NCBI GenBank assembly: GCA_016790695.1
Contig: JAEUOS010000091.1
Location: 62,001 to 126,000, forward strand
Reading direction: 5' to 3'
Length of the DNA stretch: 64,000 bases
DNA from: Burkholderiales bacterium
GTDB lineage: Bacteria; Pseudomonadota; Gammaproteobacteria; Burkholderiales; JAEUOS01
Below the pieces are notes generated by a model. That model had not been told where the DNA came from and searched no databases. It worked only from the letters and a program-made list of their open reading frames with translations. A program made the translations under genes and the position numbers. The first letter of the stretch is position 1. Each line of letters begins with the position of its first letter. This document shows, in pieces, positions 37,308 to 46,461 of the stretch.

Positions 37308-39417
37308 CGGGAACCGCCCGGCAGGCACGGCGGCGCACGCGGGCGGCGGGCCGGATCCGGCAATGCGCGAGCGCCGCGCCTCCGACGGGCTGCTGCGCAC
37401 CCTGGCCGACAACGTGCCGGCCGCGATCGCGTACTTCGACCGGGACACGCTCGAATGCCGCTTCGCCAACCGGCAGTATGCCGAGTCGAACGGCTGGACC
37501 GTCGAGAGCATCATCGGGCAGACCGTGCGCAGTGTCGTTGGCGAGCAGGCCTGGGCCGTGATCGAGAGCGACGTCGAGCGCGTGCGCGCCGGCGAGAAGG
37601 CGACGTACGTGCGCAGCCAGATGCTGCCGTCGGGGGAGGAGCGCCAGATCGAGGTCAACCTGGTGCCGCACTTCGCCAACGACGGCCGGCAGCTGGGCGC
37701 CTTCGTCCTGATCAACGACGTCACGCGCTACCACCTCGCCGAGCGTTCGATCCGCGAGAGCGAGGAGCGGATGCGCAAGTTCGCCGCCGCCACCACCGAG
37801 GGGATCTTCTTCCACAAGAATGGCGTCCTCGAGGATGTCAACGACGCGCTGCTGGGCATCCTCGGCTACTCGCGTGACGAGATGATCGGCCACAACACGC
37901 TGGAGTTCGTCCCGTCCGACCAGCACGACAAGATCAGCGAGTACATCCGCGCCGGGTCCGAGCATGTCTACGAATGCGACGTGCTGCATCGCGACGGGCG
38001 CCGGATCCCGGTCGAGATGGTCGCCAAGACCGTCCACCGGGGAGGCGAAACCTATCGCCTCGGCGTGCTGCGCGATGTCAGCGAGCGCAAGCGCGCCGAA
38101 GCGCGCATCGAGTATCTGGCGCGTCATGATGTGCTGACCGGATTGCCCAACCGCTCGTTCCTGAGCGAGCGGCTCGAGGGGATGCTGGCTCTGGCGCGGC
38201 GCCATGAGGTGCATGCGGCGATCCTGTTCATCGATCTCGACAACTTCAAGAACATCAACGACTCGCTCGGACATCACGCCGGGGACAGCCTCCTCAAGGA
38301 AGTCGCGAACCGGCTGCGCGGCGCGTTGCGCGACGCCGATGTCGTCGCGCGGCTCGGCGGCGACGAGTTCCTGGTCGCGGTCGGCGACCTCGGCGCGCCG
38401 GGCGATGCCACCCGGGTGGCCGCCAAGGTGCTTGCCGCGGTGTCCGCGCCGGTGAGCCTCGACAACCGGCAGGTCTACGTCACGCCGTCGATCGGGGTCA
38501 GCCTGTTTCCGCGTGACGGCACCGATGCGGAGGAACTGATCCGGCACGCGGACAGCGCGATGTATCGGGCCAAGGAGAGCGGCCGGGCCAACTATCAGTT
38601 CTATGCGCCCAGCCTCTCCCCCGCCGCGGCCACCGACATCACCAAGGAAGCGACGCTGCGTGAAGCCGGTGCCCGCGGCGAGTTCGTGATCCACTACCAG
38701 CCGCAGTTTGCGGTGGAAGGCGGCCGGTTGACCGGCTTCGAGGCGCTGGTGCGGTGGCGCCATGCGGAGCGCGGCCTGCTGGCGCCGTCCGAGTTCATCC
38801 CCTTCGCCGAGGCGCGCGGCATGATCGTCCCGATCGGGCGCTGGGTGCTGCGCGAGGTGTGCCGGCAGCAGCGCGCCTGGCTCGACGCCGGGTTCGAACT
38901 GCACTGCGCCGGAATCAACTTTTCCGCACTGCAGTTTCGCCGCGATTCCCTGGTCGGCGAAGTCGCGCAGGCGCTCAACGAGGCTGCGCTGCCCGCCAGC
39001 GCACTCGAACTCGAATTGACCGAGAGCAGCCTCATGGATGCCGGCTCGGTCGCGGAGAAGCTCGAAGCGCTGCGCAGGCTGGGTGTGCGCATCGCGGTCG
39101 ACGATTTCGGCACCGGGTACTCGTCGCTGGCCTACCTCAAGCGCTACCCGATCGACAAGCTCAAGATCGACCGCGCGTTCATCGCCGACGCCGACGCCGG
39201 CGGAGGCGATGGCGGGGCGATCGCCACGGCGATCATCCAGATGGGACGCGCCCTCGGGCTGAAGGTGCTTGCCGAGGGGGTCGAGACCGTCGTCCAGATG
39301 GAGTTCCTGCGCGCGCGGGGCTGCGACGAGGTGCAGGGCTACCTCTGCGGCAGGCCGCTGCCGGCCGATGAGTTCGCGGCGGCCCATCTGCCACGCCGGG
39401 CCAGCGGCGTCGTCTGA
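37288..39417 (+). CDS. PAS-PAS-GGDEF-EAL cyclic-di-GMP enzyme
   Basis: 709 residues from the GTG at 37288 (GAGGA about nine bases upstream), overlapping tonB by 20 bases. Domains in order: PAS at about 30-145, PAS at about 150-265 (with a PAC-type end), GGDEF at about 275-440 with intact GGDEF (357-361), and EAL at about 460-705 with EALVRWRH (485-487), ELTESSLM, DDFGTG, LAEGVET and QGY. Both catalytic domains look complete, so it could make and break c-di-GMP, with PAS input. No membrane segment, so cytoplasmic. aroE is expected at this position in related genomes. Confidence 0.93.
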   Translation: MSKDPTSGNRPAGTAAHAGGGPDPAMRERRASDGLLRTLADNVPAAIAYFDRDTLECRFANRQYAESNGWTVESIIGQTVRSVVGEQAWAVIESDVERVRAGEKATYVRSQMLPSGEERQIEVNLVPHFANDGRQLGAFVLINDVTRYHLAERSIRESEERMRKFAAATTEGIFFHKNGVLEDVNDALLGILGYSRDEMIGHNTLEFVPSDQHDKISEYIRAGSEHVYECDVLHRDGRRIPVEMVAKTVHRGGETYRLGVLRDVSERKRAEARIEYLARHDVLTGLPNRSFLSERLEGMLALARRHEVHAAILFIDLDNFKNINDSLGHHAGDSLLKEVANRLRGALRDADVVARLGGDEFLVAVGDLGAPGDATRVAAKVLAAVSAPVSLDNRQVYVTPSIGVSLFPRDGTDAEELIRHADSAMYRAKESGRANYQFYAPSLSPAAATDITKEATLREAGARGEFVIHYQPQFAVEGGRLTGFEALVRWRHAERGLLAPSEFIPFAEARGMIVPIGRWVLREVCRQQRAWLDAGFELHCAGINFSALQFRRDSLVGEVAQALNEAALPASALELELTESSLMDAGSVAEKLEALRRLGVRIAVDDFGTGYSSLAYLKRYPIDKLKIDRAFIADADAGGGDGGAIATAIIQMGRALGLKVLAEGVETVVQMEFLRARGCDEVQGYLCGRPLPADEFAAAHLPRRASGVV

Positions 39418-39418
39418 G

Positions 39419-40126
39419 ATGCGGCGCGCCGTTCGCGTCGCGGCCGTGGCGCTGCTGTGGCTGGTCGGCGCCGCGCTTGTCGCGCTGCTCGCCTACCAGG
39501 CGTCGGTCTACGCGCGGGTCTGGTGGTGGACGGAACACAATCCGTCGTCGACCAGCTTCATGGACGACCGCCTGGCAGCGATGCGGCGCGACGATCCGCG
39601 GGCGCGCCTGCGCCACGAGTGGGTCGCGTATGCGCGGATCGCGCGAAGCCTGAAGCTCGCGGTGATTGCCGCGGAGGACACCGCGTTCGTCGATCACGAG
39701 GGCTTCGACTGGAAGGGCATCGAGCAGGCGTTCGAGAAGAATCTCAAGAAGGGCAGGATCGTTGCCGGCGGCTCGACCATCACCCAGCAGCTTGCCAAGA
39801 ACCTGTTCCTCTCGGGCGAACGCAGCTATGCGCGCAAGGTGCAGGAGGCGCTGATCACCTGGATGCTCGAGTCGCGGATGGAGAAGGATCGCATCCTCGA
39901 GATCTATCTCAACGTCGTCGAATGGGGCAACGGCGTGTTCGGCGCGCAGGCGGCGGCACGGCATTACTTCGGCGTCGACGCAGGGCGCCTGACGCGCGAA
40001 CAGGCGGCGCGACTGGCCGCGATGCTGCCCAATCCGCGCTACTACGACCGCAACCGCGACTCCGCCTATCTGGCGCGGCGGGTGCCGGTGATCCTGGCGC
40101 GCATGAATCAGGTCGAGGCACCGTAG
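39419..40126 (+). CDS. mtgA: Monofunctional peptidoglycan glycosyltransferase
   Basis: 235 residues from the ATG at 39419, one base after the stop of the GGDEF-EAL gene. An N-terminal membrane helix (about 7-29) anchors a GT51 domain with AEDTAFVDHEGFDW (catalytic Glu86), GGSTITQQLAKNLFL and RKVQEALITWMLE. It polymerises lipid II into glycan strands on the outer face of the inner membrane. It has no transpeptidase domain and standard MtgA length. Confidence 0.93.
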   Translation: MRRAVRVAAVALLWLVGAALVALLAYQASVYARVWWWTEHNPSSTSFMDDRLAAMRRDDPRARLRHEWVAYARIARSLKLAVIAAEDTAFVDHEGFDWKGIEQAFEKNLKKGRIVAGGSTITQQLAKNLFLSGERSYARKVQEALITWMLESRMEKDRILEIYLNVVEWGNGVFGAQAAARHYFGVDAGRLTREQAARLAAMLPNPRYYDRNRDSAYLARRVPVILARMNQVEAP

Positions 40127-40171
40127 CGCGGGGCGACGGCGGCATCCTCCAGGGGACGGCACCTTTGCCCC

Positions 40172-40177
40172 TAGAAT
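40172..40177 (+). promoter_or_regulatory. Candidate -10 box for mgtE
   Basis: TAGAAT lies 22 bases before the mgtE ATG. No clear -35 is visible. The 73-base gap is too short for a magnesium riboswitch. Confidence 0.3.
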
Positions 40178-40199
40178 CGCGGGTTGCCGAGCCTTCGCC

Positions 40200-41735
40200 A
40201 TGATCGAATCCCGCCAGCCCGCTCCCGAGACCGATGCCCGCGGCACCGCCGCAGCGGAGGCCGTCGCGGAGACGACGGCACAGGGCGGCGCGGCGCACCG
40301 CCCGGAGCCGATGGAGCCGGACCAGGCGCAGGAGGCGCTGGCCGAGATCCAGGAACTCCTGCGGCGCGCCCGCCTGGTTGAAGCCGTGGTGCACAACCAG
40401 GTGATGGACAGGCACGAACTGGTCGAGAACCTGGTCTATCGGCAGAATACCGCGAAGCTTGCGGCGCGGCTGGAGGCACTGCATCCCGCCGACATCGCCT
40501 ACATCCTCGAAGCGCTTCCGCGCGACGACCGCATCGCCGTCTGGGACCTGATCAAGTCGGCGGAACGGGACGGCGAGATCCTCGTCGAGGTTTCCGATGC
40601 GGTGCGTGAATCGCTCATCGAGAGCATGGATCGCGCCTCGCTGGTGGCGGCCGCCGAGACGCTGGATGCCGACGAACTCGCCGACATCGCGGACGATCTG
40701 CCGGCGGGGGTCATCGAGGAGGTTCGCGAAGGCCTCACCCACGAGGAGCGCGAGCAGCTGCGCGCGGCGATGTCCTACCCGGACGATGCGGTCGGCGCGC
40801 TGATGGACTTCGAGATGGTCACGGTGCGCGAGGATGTGACGCTCGAGGTGGTCCTGCGCTACCTGCGCATGTTCGACGAATTGCCGGATCACACCGATCA
40901 GGTGTTCGTGGTCGATCGCGGCGAAACCCTGCGCGGCGCCCTGCCGATCGCCCGGATCCTGGTCACGGACGCCGATGCCGTGGTCGCCACGGTGATGCGC
41001 ACAGACATGCTCACGCTCAACCCCTGGGACAAGGCCGCCGATGCGGCGCAGGCATTCGAGCGCTACGACCTGGTCTCCGCGCCGGTGGTCGATGAAGTCG
41101 GGAAGCTGGTCGGGCGCGTGACGGTCAACGAGGTGGTCGACTACATCCGGGATGCCCAGGAGGAGGAACTGCTCTCCAAGGCCGGCCTGCGCGAGGAGGA
41201 GGACATCTTCGCGCCGGTGTCGCATTCGGTGCGGAACCGTGCACCGTGGCTGCTCCTGAACCTGTGCACCGCGGGCGTGGCGAGCTACGTGGCGTCGCGC
41301 TTCGAGGGCACGGTGAGCCAGATCGTGGTGCTGGCCTTCCTCATGTCGATCGTGGCCGGCATCGGCGGCAATTCGGGGAACCAGACCATGACGCTGATCA
41401 TTCGCGCGCTCGCTCTGGGCCAGATCACCCGCGCCAACGTGCGCCGGCTGGTGTCGAAAGAGGTCGCCACGAGTCTCCTCATCGGAACCTCGGGCGGATT
41501 GATCGCCGGCCTGTTCGCCTACGCGATCTCCGGCCGCATCGGGCTGGGGCTGGTGATGATGGCCGCGATGATGCTCAACCTCCTCGTCGGGTCGACGGTC
41601 GGCATGCTGGTGCCGCTGGTGCGCCATCGCCTGGGTCGCGACCCCGCGGTCGGCTCGTCGGTGCTGCTCACCTTCGCGACCGACACCATGGGGTTCCTCA
41701 TCTTCCTCGGTCTGGCGAGCCTGTTCCTGCTATAG
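40200..41735 (+). CDS. mgtE: MgtE-family magnesium transporter
   Basis: 511 residues. A variable N-terminus (about 1-40) leads to the MgtE N domain of helical repeats (HPADIAYILEALP, YPDDAVGALMDFE), two CBS domains at about 200-325 (VDRGETLRGALPI, TLNPWDKAADAAQAFERYDL), a connecting helix, and five membrane helices from about 345. The pore signature GIGGNSGNQTMTLIIRALALGQI is intact. The cytoplasmic N and CBS domains sense Mg2+ and gate the channel. It ends in a 6-base overlap with the convergent ridA. Confidence 0.93.
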   Translation: MIESRQPAPETDARGTAAAEAVAETTAQGGAAHRPEPMEPDQAQEALAEIQELLRRARLVEAVVHNQVMDRHELVENLVYRQNTAKLAARLEALHPADIAYILEALPRDDRIAVWDLIKSAERDGEILVEVSDAVRESLIESMDRASLVAAAETLDADELADIADDLPAGVIEEVREGLTHEEREQLRAAMSYPDDAVGALMDFEMVTVREDVTLEVVLRYLRMFDELPDHTDQVFVVDRGETLRGALPIARILVTDADAVVATVMRTDMLTLNPWDKAADAAQAFERYDLVSAPVVDEVGKLVGRVTVNEVVDYIRDAQEEELLSKAGLREEEDIFAPVSHSVRNRAPWLLLNLCTAGVASYVASRFEGTVSQIVVLAFLMSIVAGIGGNSGNQTMTLIIRALALGQITRANVRRLVSKEVATSLLIGTSGGLIAGLFAYAISGRIGLGLVMMAAMMLNLLVGSTVGMLVPLVRHRLGRDPAVGSSVLLTFATDTMGFLIFLGLASLFLL

Positions 41736-42137
41736 CGCGGCGATCGCCTGCACCTCGACCAGAAACGGCTCCTGCACCAGGCGGTCGACCATGAGCAGGG
41801 TGTTCGGCGGATAGGCGCCATCGGGAAACAGGCGCGGGAACTCGCGCAGCCGGAACGCCATGAACTTCGGGATGTCCTGGGAGTGCACCAGATAGGTGGT
41901 GAACTGGACGATGTTGCGCCACGCGGCGCCCTGCGAGGCGAGGGCGGCCTCCAGGTTGGCGAACACCTGGACGCACTGCGCGTCGAAATCGTCACGGCCG
42001 ACGATGCCGCCGTCGCGATCCGCCGACAGCTGGCCGGCGATGAACAGGAACTCGGTCGCCCGCACGCGGGTGATCTGCGAGTACTGGCCCAGCGGCTTGC
42101 CGAGGGATTCCGGGTTGAGGATGCGGATGTCGGCCAC
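41730..42137 (-). CDS. RidA/YjgF-family enamine/imine deaminase
   Basis: A 135-residue small trimeric-type protein. It has GQLSADRDGGIVG, FANLEAALASQGAAWRNIVQFTTYL and a C-terminal EPFLVEVQAIAAL. In RidA proteins an Arg near position 105 binds the carboxylate; here an Arg lies in LMVDRLVQEPF, so activity is plausible but the subgroup (Rid1-7) is not resolved. It starts with GTG at 42137, with GGGAG seven bases upstream, and is the only gene between mgtE and hemL. Confidence 0.85.
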   Translation of the reverse strand: MADIRILNPESLGKPLGQYSQITRVRATEFLFIAGQLSADRDGGIVGRDDFDAQCVQVFANLEAALASQGAAWRNIVQFTTYLVHSQDIPKFMAFRLREFPRLFPDGAYPPNTLLMVDRLVQEPFLVEVQAIAAL

Positions 42138-42167
42138 GCGATGGCTCCCAGGAAATTTGATGGCAGG

Positions 42168-42181
42168 TCGACTATAGTCGA
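42168..42181 (-). promoter_or_regulatory. Perfect palindrome overlapping the likely ridA -10 box
   Basis: TCGACTATAGTCGA is a perfect 14-base palindrome. On the minus strand it contains TATAGT, a good -10 about 34 bases before the ridA start codon. A regulator bound here would block or control RNA polymerase. No partner repeat was found nearby. Confidence 0.45.
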
Positions 42182-42205
42182 TCCGTCGACGACGGTGAGG
42201 TCCGG

Positions 42206-43492
42206 TCAGGCGCGCAGCGCGCGCAACGCCGCGGCTGCGGCGTCGATCGTGTGGTCGATGGCGCCGGCGTCATGCGCGGAAGACATGAAGCCCGCCTCGT
42301 AGGCCGAGGGCGCGAAGTGCACGCCGGCGTCGAGCATGAGGTGGAAGAAGCGGTTGAACAGGGCCTTGTCCGCCTGCATCACCTGCGTGAAGTCCTCCGG
42401 CGGCCGCGCGCTCGCATAAATGCCGAACATCGTGCCCACCGAGGCGGCGCAGAAGGGTACGCCGGCGTCGGCTGCCGCCGCGTTGAAGCGCCGGACGAAG
42501 TCGCGCGTGGTCGCCTCGACCGCTTCGAAGAAGCCGGGCTTGCGGATCTCCGCCAGGGTGGCGAGGCCGGACGCCACCGCGACCGGATTGCCCGAGAGCG
42601 TCCCGGCCTGATAGACGGCACCCAGCGGCGACAAGTGCTCCATGAGGTCGCGCCGGCCGCCGAGGGCTGCCACCGGGAGGCCGCCGCCGATGACCTTGCC
42701 CAGGACGGTGATGTCCGGCCGGATCCCGTACAGGCTTTGCGCCCCGCCCAGGGCCACGCGAAAGCCGCTCATCACCTCGTCGAACACCAGCAGCGCGCCG
42801 TGCCGGCTGCACAGCTCGCGCATCGCCTGCAGGAACGCGGGCCGCCCCGGCACCAGATTCATGTTGCCTGCGACCGGCTCGACCATCACCGCGGCAATGC
42901 GGTCGCCATGGGAGCGGAAGGCATCGGCGAGCTGCTGCGGGTCGTTGTAGTCGAGCACCAGCGTGTGCTGCGTGACCTCGGGCGGCACGCCCGCCGACGA
43001 GGGATTGCCGTGCGTGAGCAGCCCCGAGCCCGCCTTGACGAGCAGGGCATCGGCATGCCCGTGATAGCAGCCTTCGAACTTGACGATCATGCTGCGGCCG
43101 GTGGCGCCGCGCGCAAGGCGGATCGCGGTCATCGCGGCTTCGGTGCCGGAGCTGGTGAAACGCACGCGCTCCATCGACGGCACCAGCTGGCAGACGACTT
43201 CCGCGATCTCGACCTCGGCCTCGGTGGGCATGCCGAAGGACAGTCCGCGATCGACCGCGGCGTGCACCGCCGCGCTCACCGCGGGATGGGCATGGCCGAG
43301 GATCAGGGGGCCCCACGAGCCGACATAGTCGACGTAGCGCTTGCCGTCCGCATCCCACACGTAGGGGCCGGCGCCGCGGACGATGAAGCGCGGCGTGCCG
43401 CCGACCGACCGGAACGCGCGAACCGGCGAATTGACGCCGCCGGGAATGATGGCTTGGGCACGCGCGAACAGCGCGTCGTTGGTGGATGGCAT
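42206..43492 (-). CDS. hemL: Glutamate-1-semialdehyde 2,1-aminomutase
   Basis: A 428-residue PLP enzyme of tetrapyrrole (haem) synthesis that converts glutamate-1-semialdehyde to 5-aminolevulinate. Family marks are [47 protein letters not shown] with the PLP Asp, and the Schiff-base Lys in [11 protein letters not shown]. Standard length. It is last in the thiD-thiE-hemL run, 35 bases after thiE. Confidence 0.96.
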   Translation of the reverse strand: MPSTNDALFARAQAIIPGGVNSPVRAFRSVGGTPRFIVRGAGPYVWDADGKRYVDYVGSWGPLILGHAHPAVSAAVHAAVDRGLSFGMPTEAEVEIAEVVCQLVPSMERVRFTSSGTEAAMTAIRLARGATGRSMIVKFEGCYHGHADALLVKAGSGLLTHGNPSSAGVPPEVTQHTLVLDYNDPQQLADAFRSHGDRIAAVMVEPVAGNMNLVPGRPAFLQAMRELCSRHGALLVFDEVMSGFRVALGGAQSLYGIRPDITVLGKVIGGGLPVAALGGRRDLMEHLSPLGAVYQAGTLSGNPVAVASGLATLAEIRKPGFFEAVEATTRDFVRRFNAAAADAGVPFCAASVGTMFGIYASARPPEDFTQVMQADKALFNRFFHLMLDAGVHFAPSAYEAGFMSSAHDAGAIDHTIDAAAAALRALRA

Positions 43493-43527
43493 GGCGGTTC
43501 CGGTCGTGGTTGTAGGGGGCGGGACGA

Positions 43528-44148
43528 TCAGCTGAACAGCGCCGCGTAGTCTCCGGCGCGCCGGGCGACGTCCGCGGCTTCGAACAGGTCGCTGATCACC
43601 GCCACGGCCGACGCGCCGGCGGCGACGACGGTGCCGGCGTTCTCCACCGTGATGCCGCCGATCGCGACCACCGGCACGCCGAGCTGCGCGCCGGAGGCGA
43701 ACAGCGCGAGGGCGGCCCTGACCGCGCCGGGCTTGGTCGATGAGGGAAAGACGCTGCCGAAGGCGACATGATCAGCGCCGGCAGCGAGCGCAGCCGTTGC
43801 CAGGGGGGGCTCGTTGTAGCAGGAGGCGCCGAGCAGCCGGCGGCGGCCGATGCGGCGGCGCGCGGTGGCGATGGCTTCGTCGCTGCGTCCGAGATGGACG
43901 CCGTCGGCGTCGACCTCGAGCGCGAGCTCGACATCGTCGTTGACGATGAACGGCACATCGTGCGCGCGACAGACCGCCGACAGGGCGAGCGCCTGCTCCA
44001 GGCGCAGCGTCGGGGACGCGCGCTTGTTGCGGTACTGCAGGACCCGCGCGCCGCCGCCGAGCGCGGCGCGCGCGGCGATGAGCAGGCGGGCGGTATCGGT
44101 CCAGTCCGGCGTGATGGCGTACAGCCCGGCGATCGCGTTCTGCGGCAC
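43528..44148 (-). CDS. thiE: Thiamine-phosphate synthase
   Basis: A 206-residue TIM-barrel enzyme that joins HMP diphosphate and thiazole phosphate to make thiamine phosphate. Signatures are [39 protein letters not shown] and VVAIGGI. It begins three bases after the thiD stop codon, so the two are co-translated. The remaining thiamine genes are elsewhere. Confidence 0.95.
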   Translation of the reverse strand: MPQNAIAGLYAITPDWTDTARLLIAARAALGGGARVLQYRNKRASPTLRLEQALALSAVCRAHDVPFIVNDDVELALEVDADGVHLGRSDEAIATARRRIGRRRLLGASCYNEPPLATAALAAGADHVAFGSVFPSSTKPGAVRAALALFASGAQLGVPVVAIGGITVENAGTVVAAGASAVAVISDLFEAADVARRAGDYAALFS

Positions 44149-44151
44149 GGC

Positions 44152-45051
44152 TCAATCCTCCCGGGCGCGGCGCGCCCAGAAGAAGCGGTCGGGGATGAAC
44201 TGTCCCATTCCCGGGCGGAACGCGGCCTTCAGCGTGTTCCAGGTGTATTCCTGGGCCTCGCGGACGGCCTGCGGCACATCCTGGCCGTTCGCCAGCATCG
44301 CCGCGATCGCGGCAGCCAGCGTGCAGCCGGACCCGTGGTAACTGCCTGCCAGGCGCGTCCAGGCGTCGCTTCGCACCAGGCCCATCGCCTGCGGGCGGGG
44401 GTCGTCCCCATCGTCGTCCGCGGGTCCGCGAACCGGCCCGTACAGCGAATTGACCACCTGCATGGTGTTCTCATGGGTGCCGGTGACGAGGACGAACTCG
44501 CAACCGAGGCCGAGCATGTGCATCGCGCACTCCTCGAGCGAGCCGTCGTCGCTGCCGAGATCGGCCGCGGCCAGGCGCCGCGCCTCGAGGCTGTTCGGGG
44601 TCAGTACCGTCGTCTGCGGTATCAGCAGCTCCCGCATCGCGCTGACGATCTCGTCGCCGGCGAGATCATCGCCGTTGCCGGCGGCCAGCACCGGGTCCAG
44701 AACCAGCGGTATGTCGGGATAGTCCGCGACAACCTCGGCGATCGCCGCCACGTTCTCGACGCTGCCGATCAGGCCGACCTTGAATGCGGATACGGACACG
44801 TCCTCGAGGACCTGGCGGGCCTGATCCTCGAGCCAGCCGGCGTCGATCGCATCGACCCCGGTCACGCGCGCGCTGTCCTGCACGGTGACGGCGGTGATCA
44901 CGGTCAGCGGGTGGCAGCCAAGACTCGCGATCGTCATCAGGTCTGCCTGCAAGCCGGCACCGCACGTGGGATCGGATCCCGCGAAGGTGAGAACCAGGGG
45001 CGGCGTGGTCGGGTGGCGGGACATGCGGGTACCGGTGATGCAAACCGACAT
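44152..45051 (-). CDS. thiD: Hydroxymethylpyrimidine (phosphate) kinase
   Basis: A ribokinase-fold enzyme that phosphorylates HMP to HMP-PP for thiamine synthesis. It shows FAGSDPTCGAGLQADLMTI, DPVLAAGNGDDL, TPNSLEARRL and the C-terminal ATP/anion site GSGCTLAAAIAA. An acidic insertion (about DDDGDDPRPQ) interrupts the usual loop before the last motif. Two starts are possible: the ATG at 45051 has AAGG seven bases upstream and is used here (299 aa); the ATG at 45024 would give 290 residues, closer to the usual N-terminus, but has no ribosome site. No TPP riboswitch is visible upstream. Confidence 0.93.
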   Translation of the reverse strand: MSVCITGTRMSRHPTTPPLVLTFAGSDPTCGAGLQADLMTIASLGCHPLTVITAVTVQDSARVTGVDAIDAGWLEDQARQVLEDVSVSAFKVGLIGSVENVAAIAEVVADYPDIPLVLDPVLAAGNGDDLAGDEIVSAMRELLIPQTTVLTPNSLEARRLAAADLGSDDGSLEECAMHMLGLGCEFVLVTGTHENTMQVVNSLYGPVRGPADDDGDDPRPQAMGLVRSDAWTRLAGSYHGSGCTLAAAIAAMLANGQDVPQAVREAQEYTWNTLKAAFRPGMGQFIPDRFFWARRARED

Positions 45052-45094
45052 TTCGCCGCCTTGGCTCGCGATGCGGGCACGACGACACGGATGC

Positions 45095-45100
45095 TATGAT
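45095..45100 (+). promoter_or_regulatory. Weak -10 candidate upstream of the rubredoxin gene
   Basis: TATGAT in the divergent gap between thiD and the rubredoxin gene, about 137 bases before the ATG used. There is no good -35. Confidence 0.25.
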
Positions 45101-45236
45101 TCAGATTCTAGCGGAACGGCCGTTATTCATCCTTGGATGAGTCGGGAATGCATGTGCCGGGCTCAATGAAGGGCAGGCGTTTTGCGAGCACGGCAATGGT
45201 TGTTCCATGCCTTTCCCCCAACAAGAACTCCATCGC

Positions 45237-45413
45237 ATGGAAACCGAATTCAGAACCTGGATGTGCCTGATCTGCGGCTGGGTCTACGACGAAGCTGCGG
45301 GTGCGCCCGACGAAGGCATCGCTCCCGGCACGCGCTGGGCGGACGTGCCGATGAACTGGACCTGCCCCGAATGCGGAGCGCGCAAGGAAGATTTCGAATT
45401 GGTCGAGGTTTGA
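45237..45413 (+). CDS. Rubredoxin
   Basis: A small iron protein of 58 residues from the ATG at 45237. CLICGWVYDEAAG and CPECGARKEDFE supply the two Cys pairs that bind one iron. It carries single electrons in the cytoplasm, for example to alkane hydroxylases or oxidative-stress enzymes; no such partner is adjacent. An in-frame ATG at 45207 would add ten residues; neither start has a clear ribosome site, and the shorter one matches the usual rubredoxin N-terminus. Rubredoxin between thiD and pilG is a recurrent betaproteobacterial arrangement. Confidence 0.9.
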   Translation: METEFRTWMCLICGWVYDEAAGAPDEGIAPGTRWADVPMNWTCPECGARKEDFELVEV

Positions 45414-45439
45414 GCCAGCCTTCGCGACGGCCGGGCAGC

Positions 45440-45468
45440 CTGCCAAGTTCCGTAAAATCCTTCATAAT
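45440..45468 (+). promoter_or_regulatory. Probable sigma70 promoter for the pil-chp operon
   Basis: CTGCCA (45440-45445) and CATAAT (45463-45468) are spaced by exactly 17 bases, with a second AT-rich hexamer between them. It lies about 165 bases before pilG and after the rubredoxin stop codon. Four of six and five of six bases match consensus. Confidence 0.5.
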
Positions 45469-45631
45469 CAAAGGGCTTGCGCCTTCTCTTGAAGCGCAGG
45501 CGTGAGTTTTTCGCCGGTGTCGAGTGCGCCGCCAGCGCAGGCTGGCGGTGCTTTCCCGACGGCACCGGCAGTGGCATGGGGATGGGCGCGCTGCCGCGCG
45601 CCGCGGACCGAAATCAGGGGCGAATGGGCCG

Positions 45632-46027
45632 ATGGCCGACATACCGAACTTAGCCGGCGTCAAGGTGATGGTGATCGATGACTCGAACACCATCCGCCGC
45701 AGTGCGGAGATCTTTCTGGTGCAGGCCGGCTGCCAGGTCATCCTCGCCGAGGACGGCTTCGATGCGCTGTCGAAGATCACCGACCACCTGCCGGACGTGA
45801 TCTTCTGCGACATCATGATGCCGCGGCTTGACGGGTATCAGACCTGCGCCCTGATCAAGAAGAATGCGCGCTTCTGCGACACCCCGGTGGTGATGCTGTC
45901 ATCCAAGGATGGGTTGTTCGACCGCGCGCGCGGGCGCATGGTCGGCTCGGACGAATACCTGACCAAGCCGTTCACCAAGGACAGCCTGCTCAGGACGGTC
46001 GGCGCGCACACCTCGCCGCGCCAGTAG
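45632..46027 (+). CDS. pilG: Twitching-motility response regulator PilG
   Basis: A 131-residue single-domain response regulator. MVIDDSNTIRRS gives the acidic pocket, Asp60 in FCDIMMPR is the phosphorylation site, MLSSKDG and YLTKPFTK supply the Thr/Ser and Lys switch. It accepts phosphate from the ChpA kinase and acts on type IV pilus extension. The start is the ATG at 45632. First gene of the pilGHIJ-chpA operon. Confidence 0.92.
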   Translation: MADIPNLAGVKVMVIDDSNTIRRSAEIFLVQAGCQVILAEDGFDALSKITDHLPDVIFCDIMMPRLDGYQTCALIKKNARFCDTPVVMLSSKDGLFDRARGRMVGSDEYLTKPFTKDSLLRTVGAHTSPRQ

Positions 46028-46070
46028 CCGCAATGCGGAGTTTGCGAAGAATGGGAGCCAGGAGCGCACC

Positions 46071-46436
46071 ATGCCGGTGAAGAAGATTCTTGTGGTCGAC
46101 GACAGTCCGACGGAACGGTTCTTCCTTCAGGAGTTGCTGGCCAAGGCCGGCTATGCGGTGATCACCGCGGAAAACGGGGAGCAGGCGGTCGCGCGGGCGC
46201 GCAGCGACAGCCCCGATCTGATCCTGATGGATGTCGTCATGCCCGGTCTGAACGGCTTTCAGGCGACCCGCCAGATCACGCGCGCGCCCGAGACTGCCCA
46301 CATCCCGGTGTTCATCTGCACCACCAAGGACCAGGAGACGGACAAGATCTGGGGCAGCCGGCAGGGGGCCAAAGGGTACCTGGTCAAGCCGGTGGACGGC
46401 GACGAACTCATCCGGAAGATTGCGGAACTCGGCTGA
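46071..46436 (+). CDS. pilH: Twitching-motility response regulator PilH
   Basis: A 121-residue receiver domain: KILVVDDSPTERF, Asp54 in LMDVVMPGLNGF, CTTKDQETD and YLVKPVDGDEL. PilH is the second regulator of the Pil-Chp pathway and controls pilus retraction. AGGAG lies six bases before the ATG. It is 43 bases after pilG. Confidence 0.92.
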   Translation: MPVKKILVVDDSPTERFFLQELLAKAGYAVITAENGEQAVARARSDSPDLILMDVVMPGLNGFQATRQITRAPETAHIPVFICTTKDQETDKIWGSRQGAKGYLVKPVDGDELIRKIAELG

Positions 46437-46461
46437 GTGCCGGCTTCCCGCGCGCATCGAC

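Noticed and set aside
40127..40199. Possible magnesium riboswitch upstream of mgtE
   Set aside because: The gap is 73 bases, too short for an M-box or mgtA-type leader.
45025..45206. Possible TPP riboswitch upstream of thiD
   Set aside because: Neither strand shows the CTGAGA and the paired GAACCTGA-type elements.
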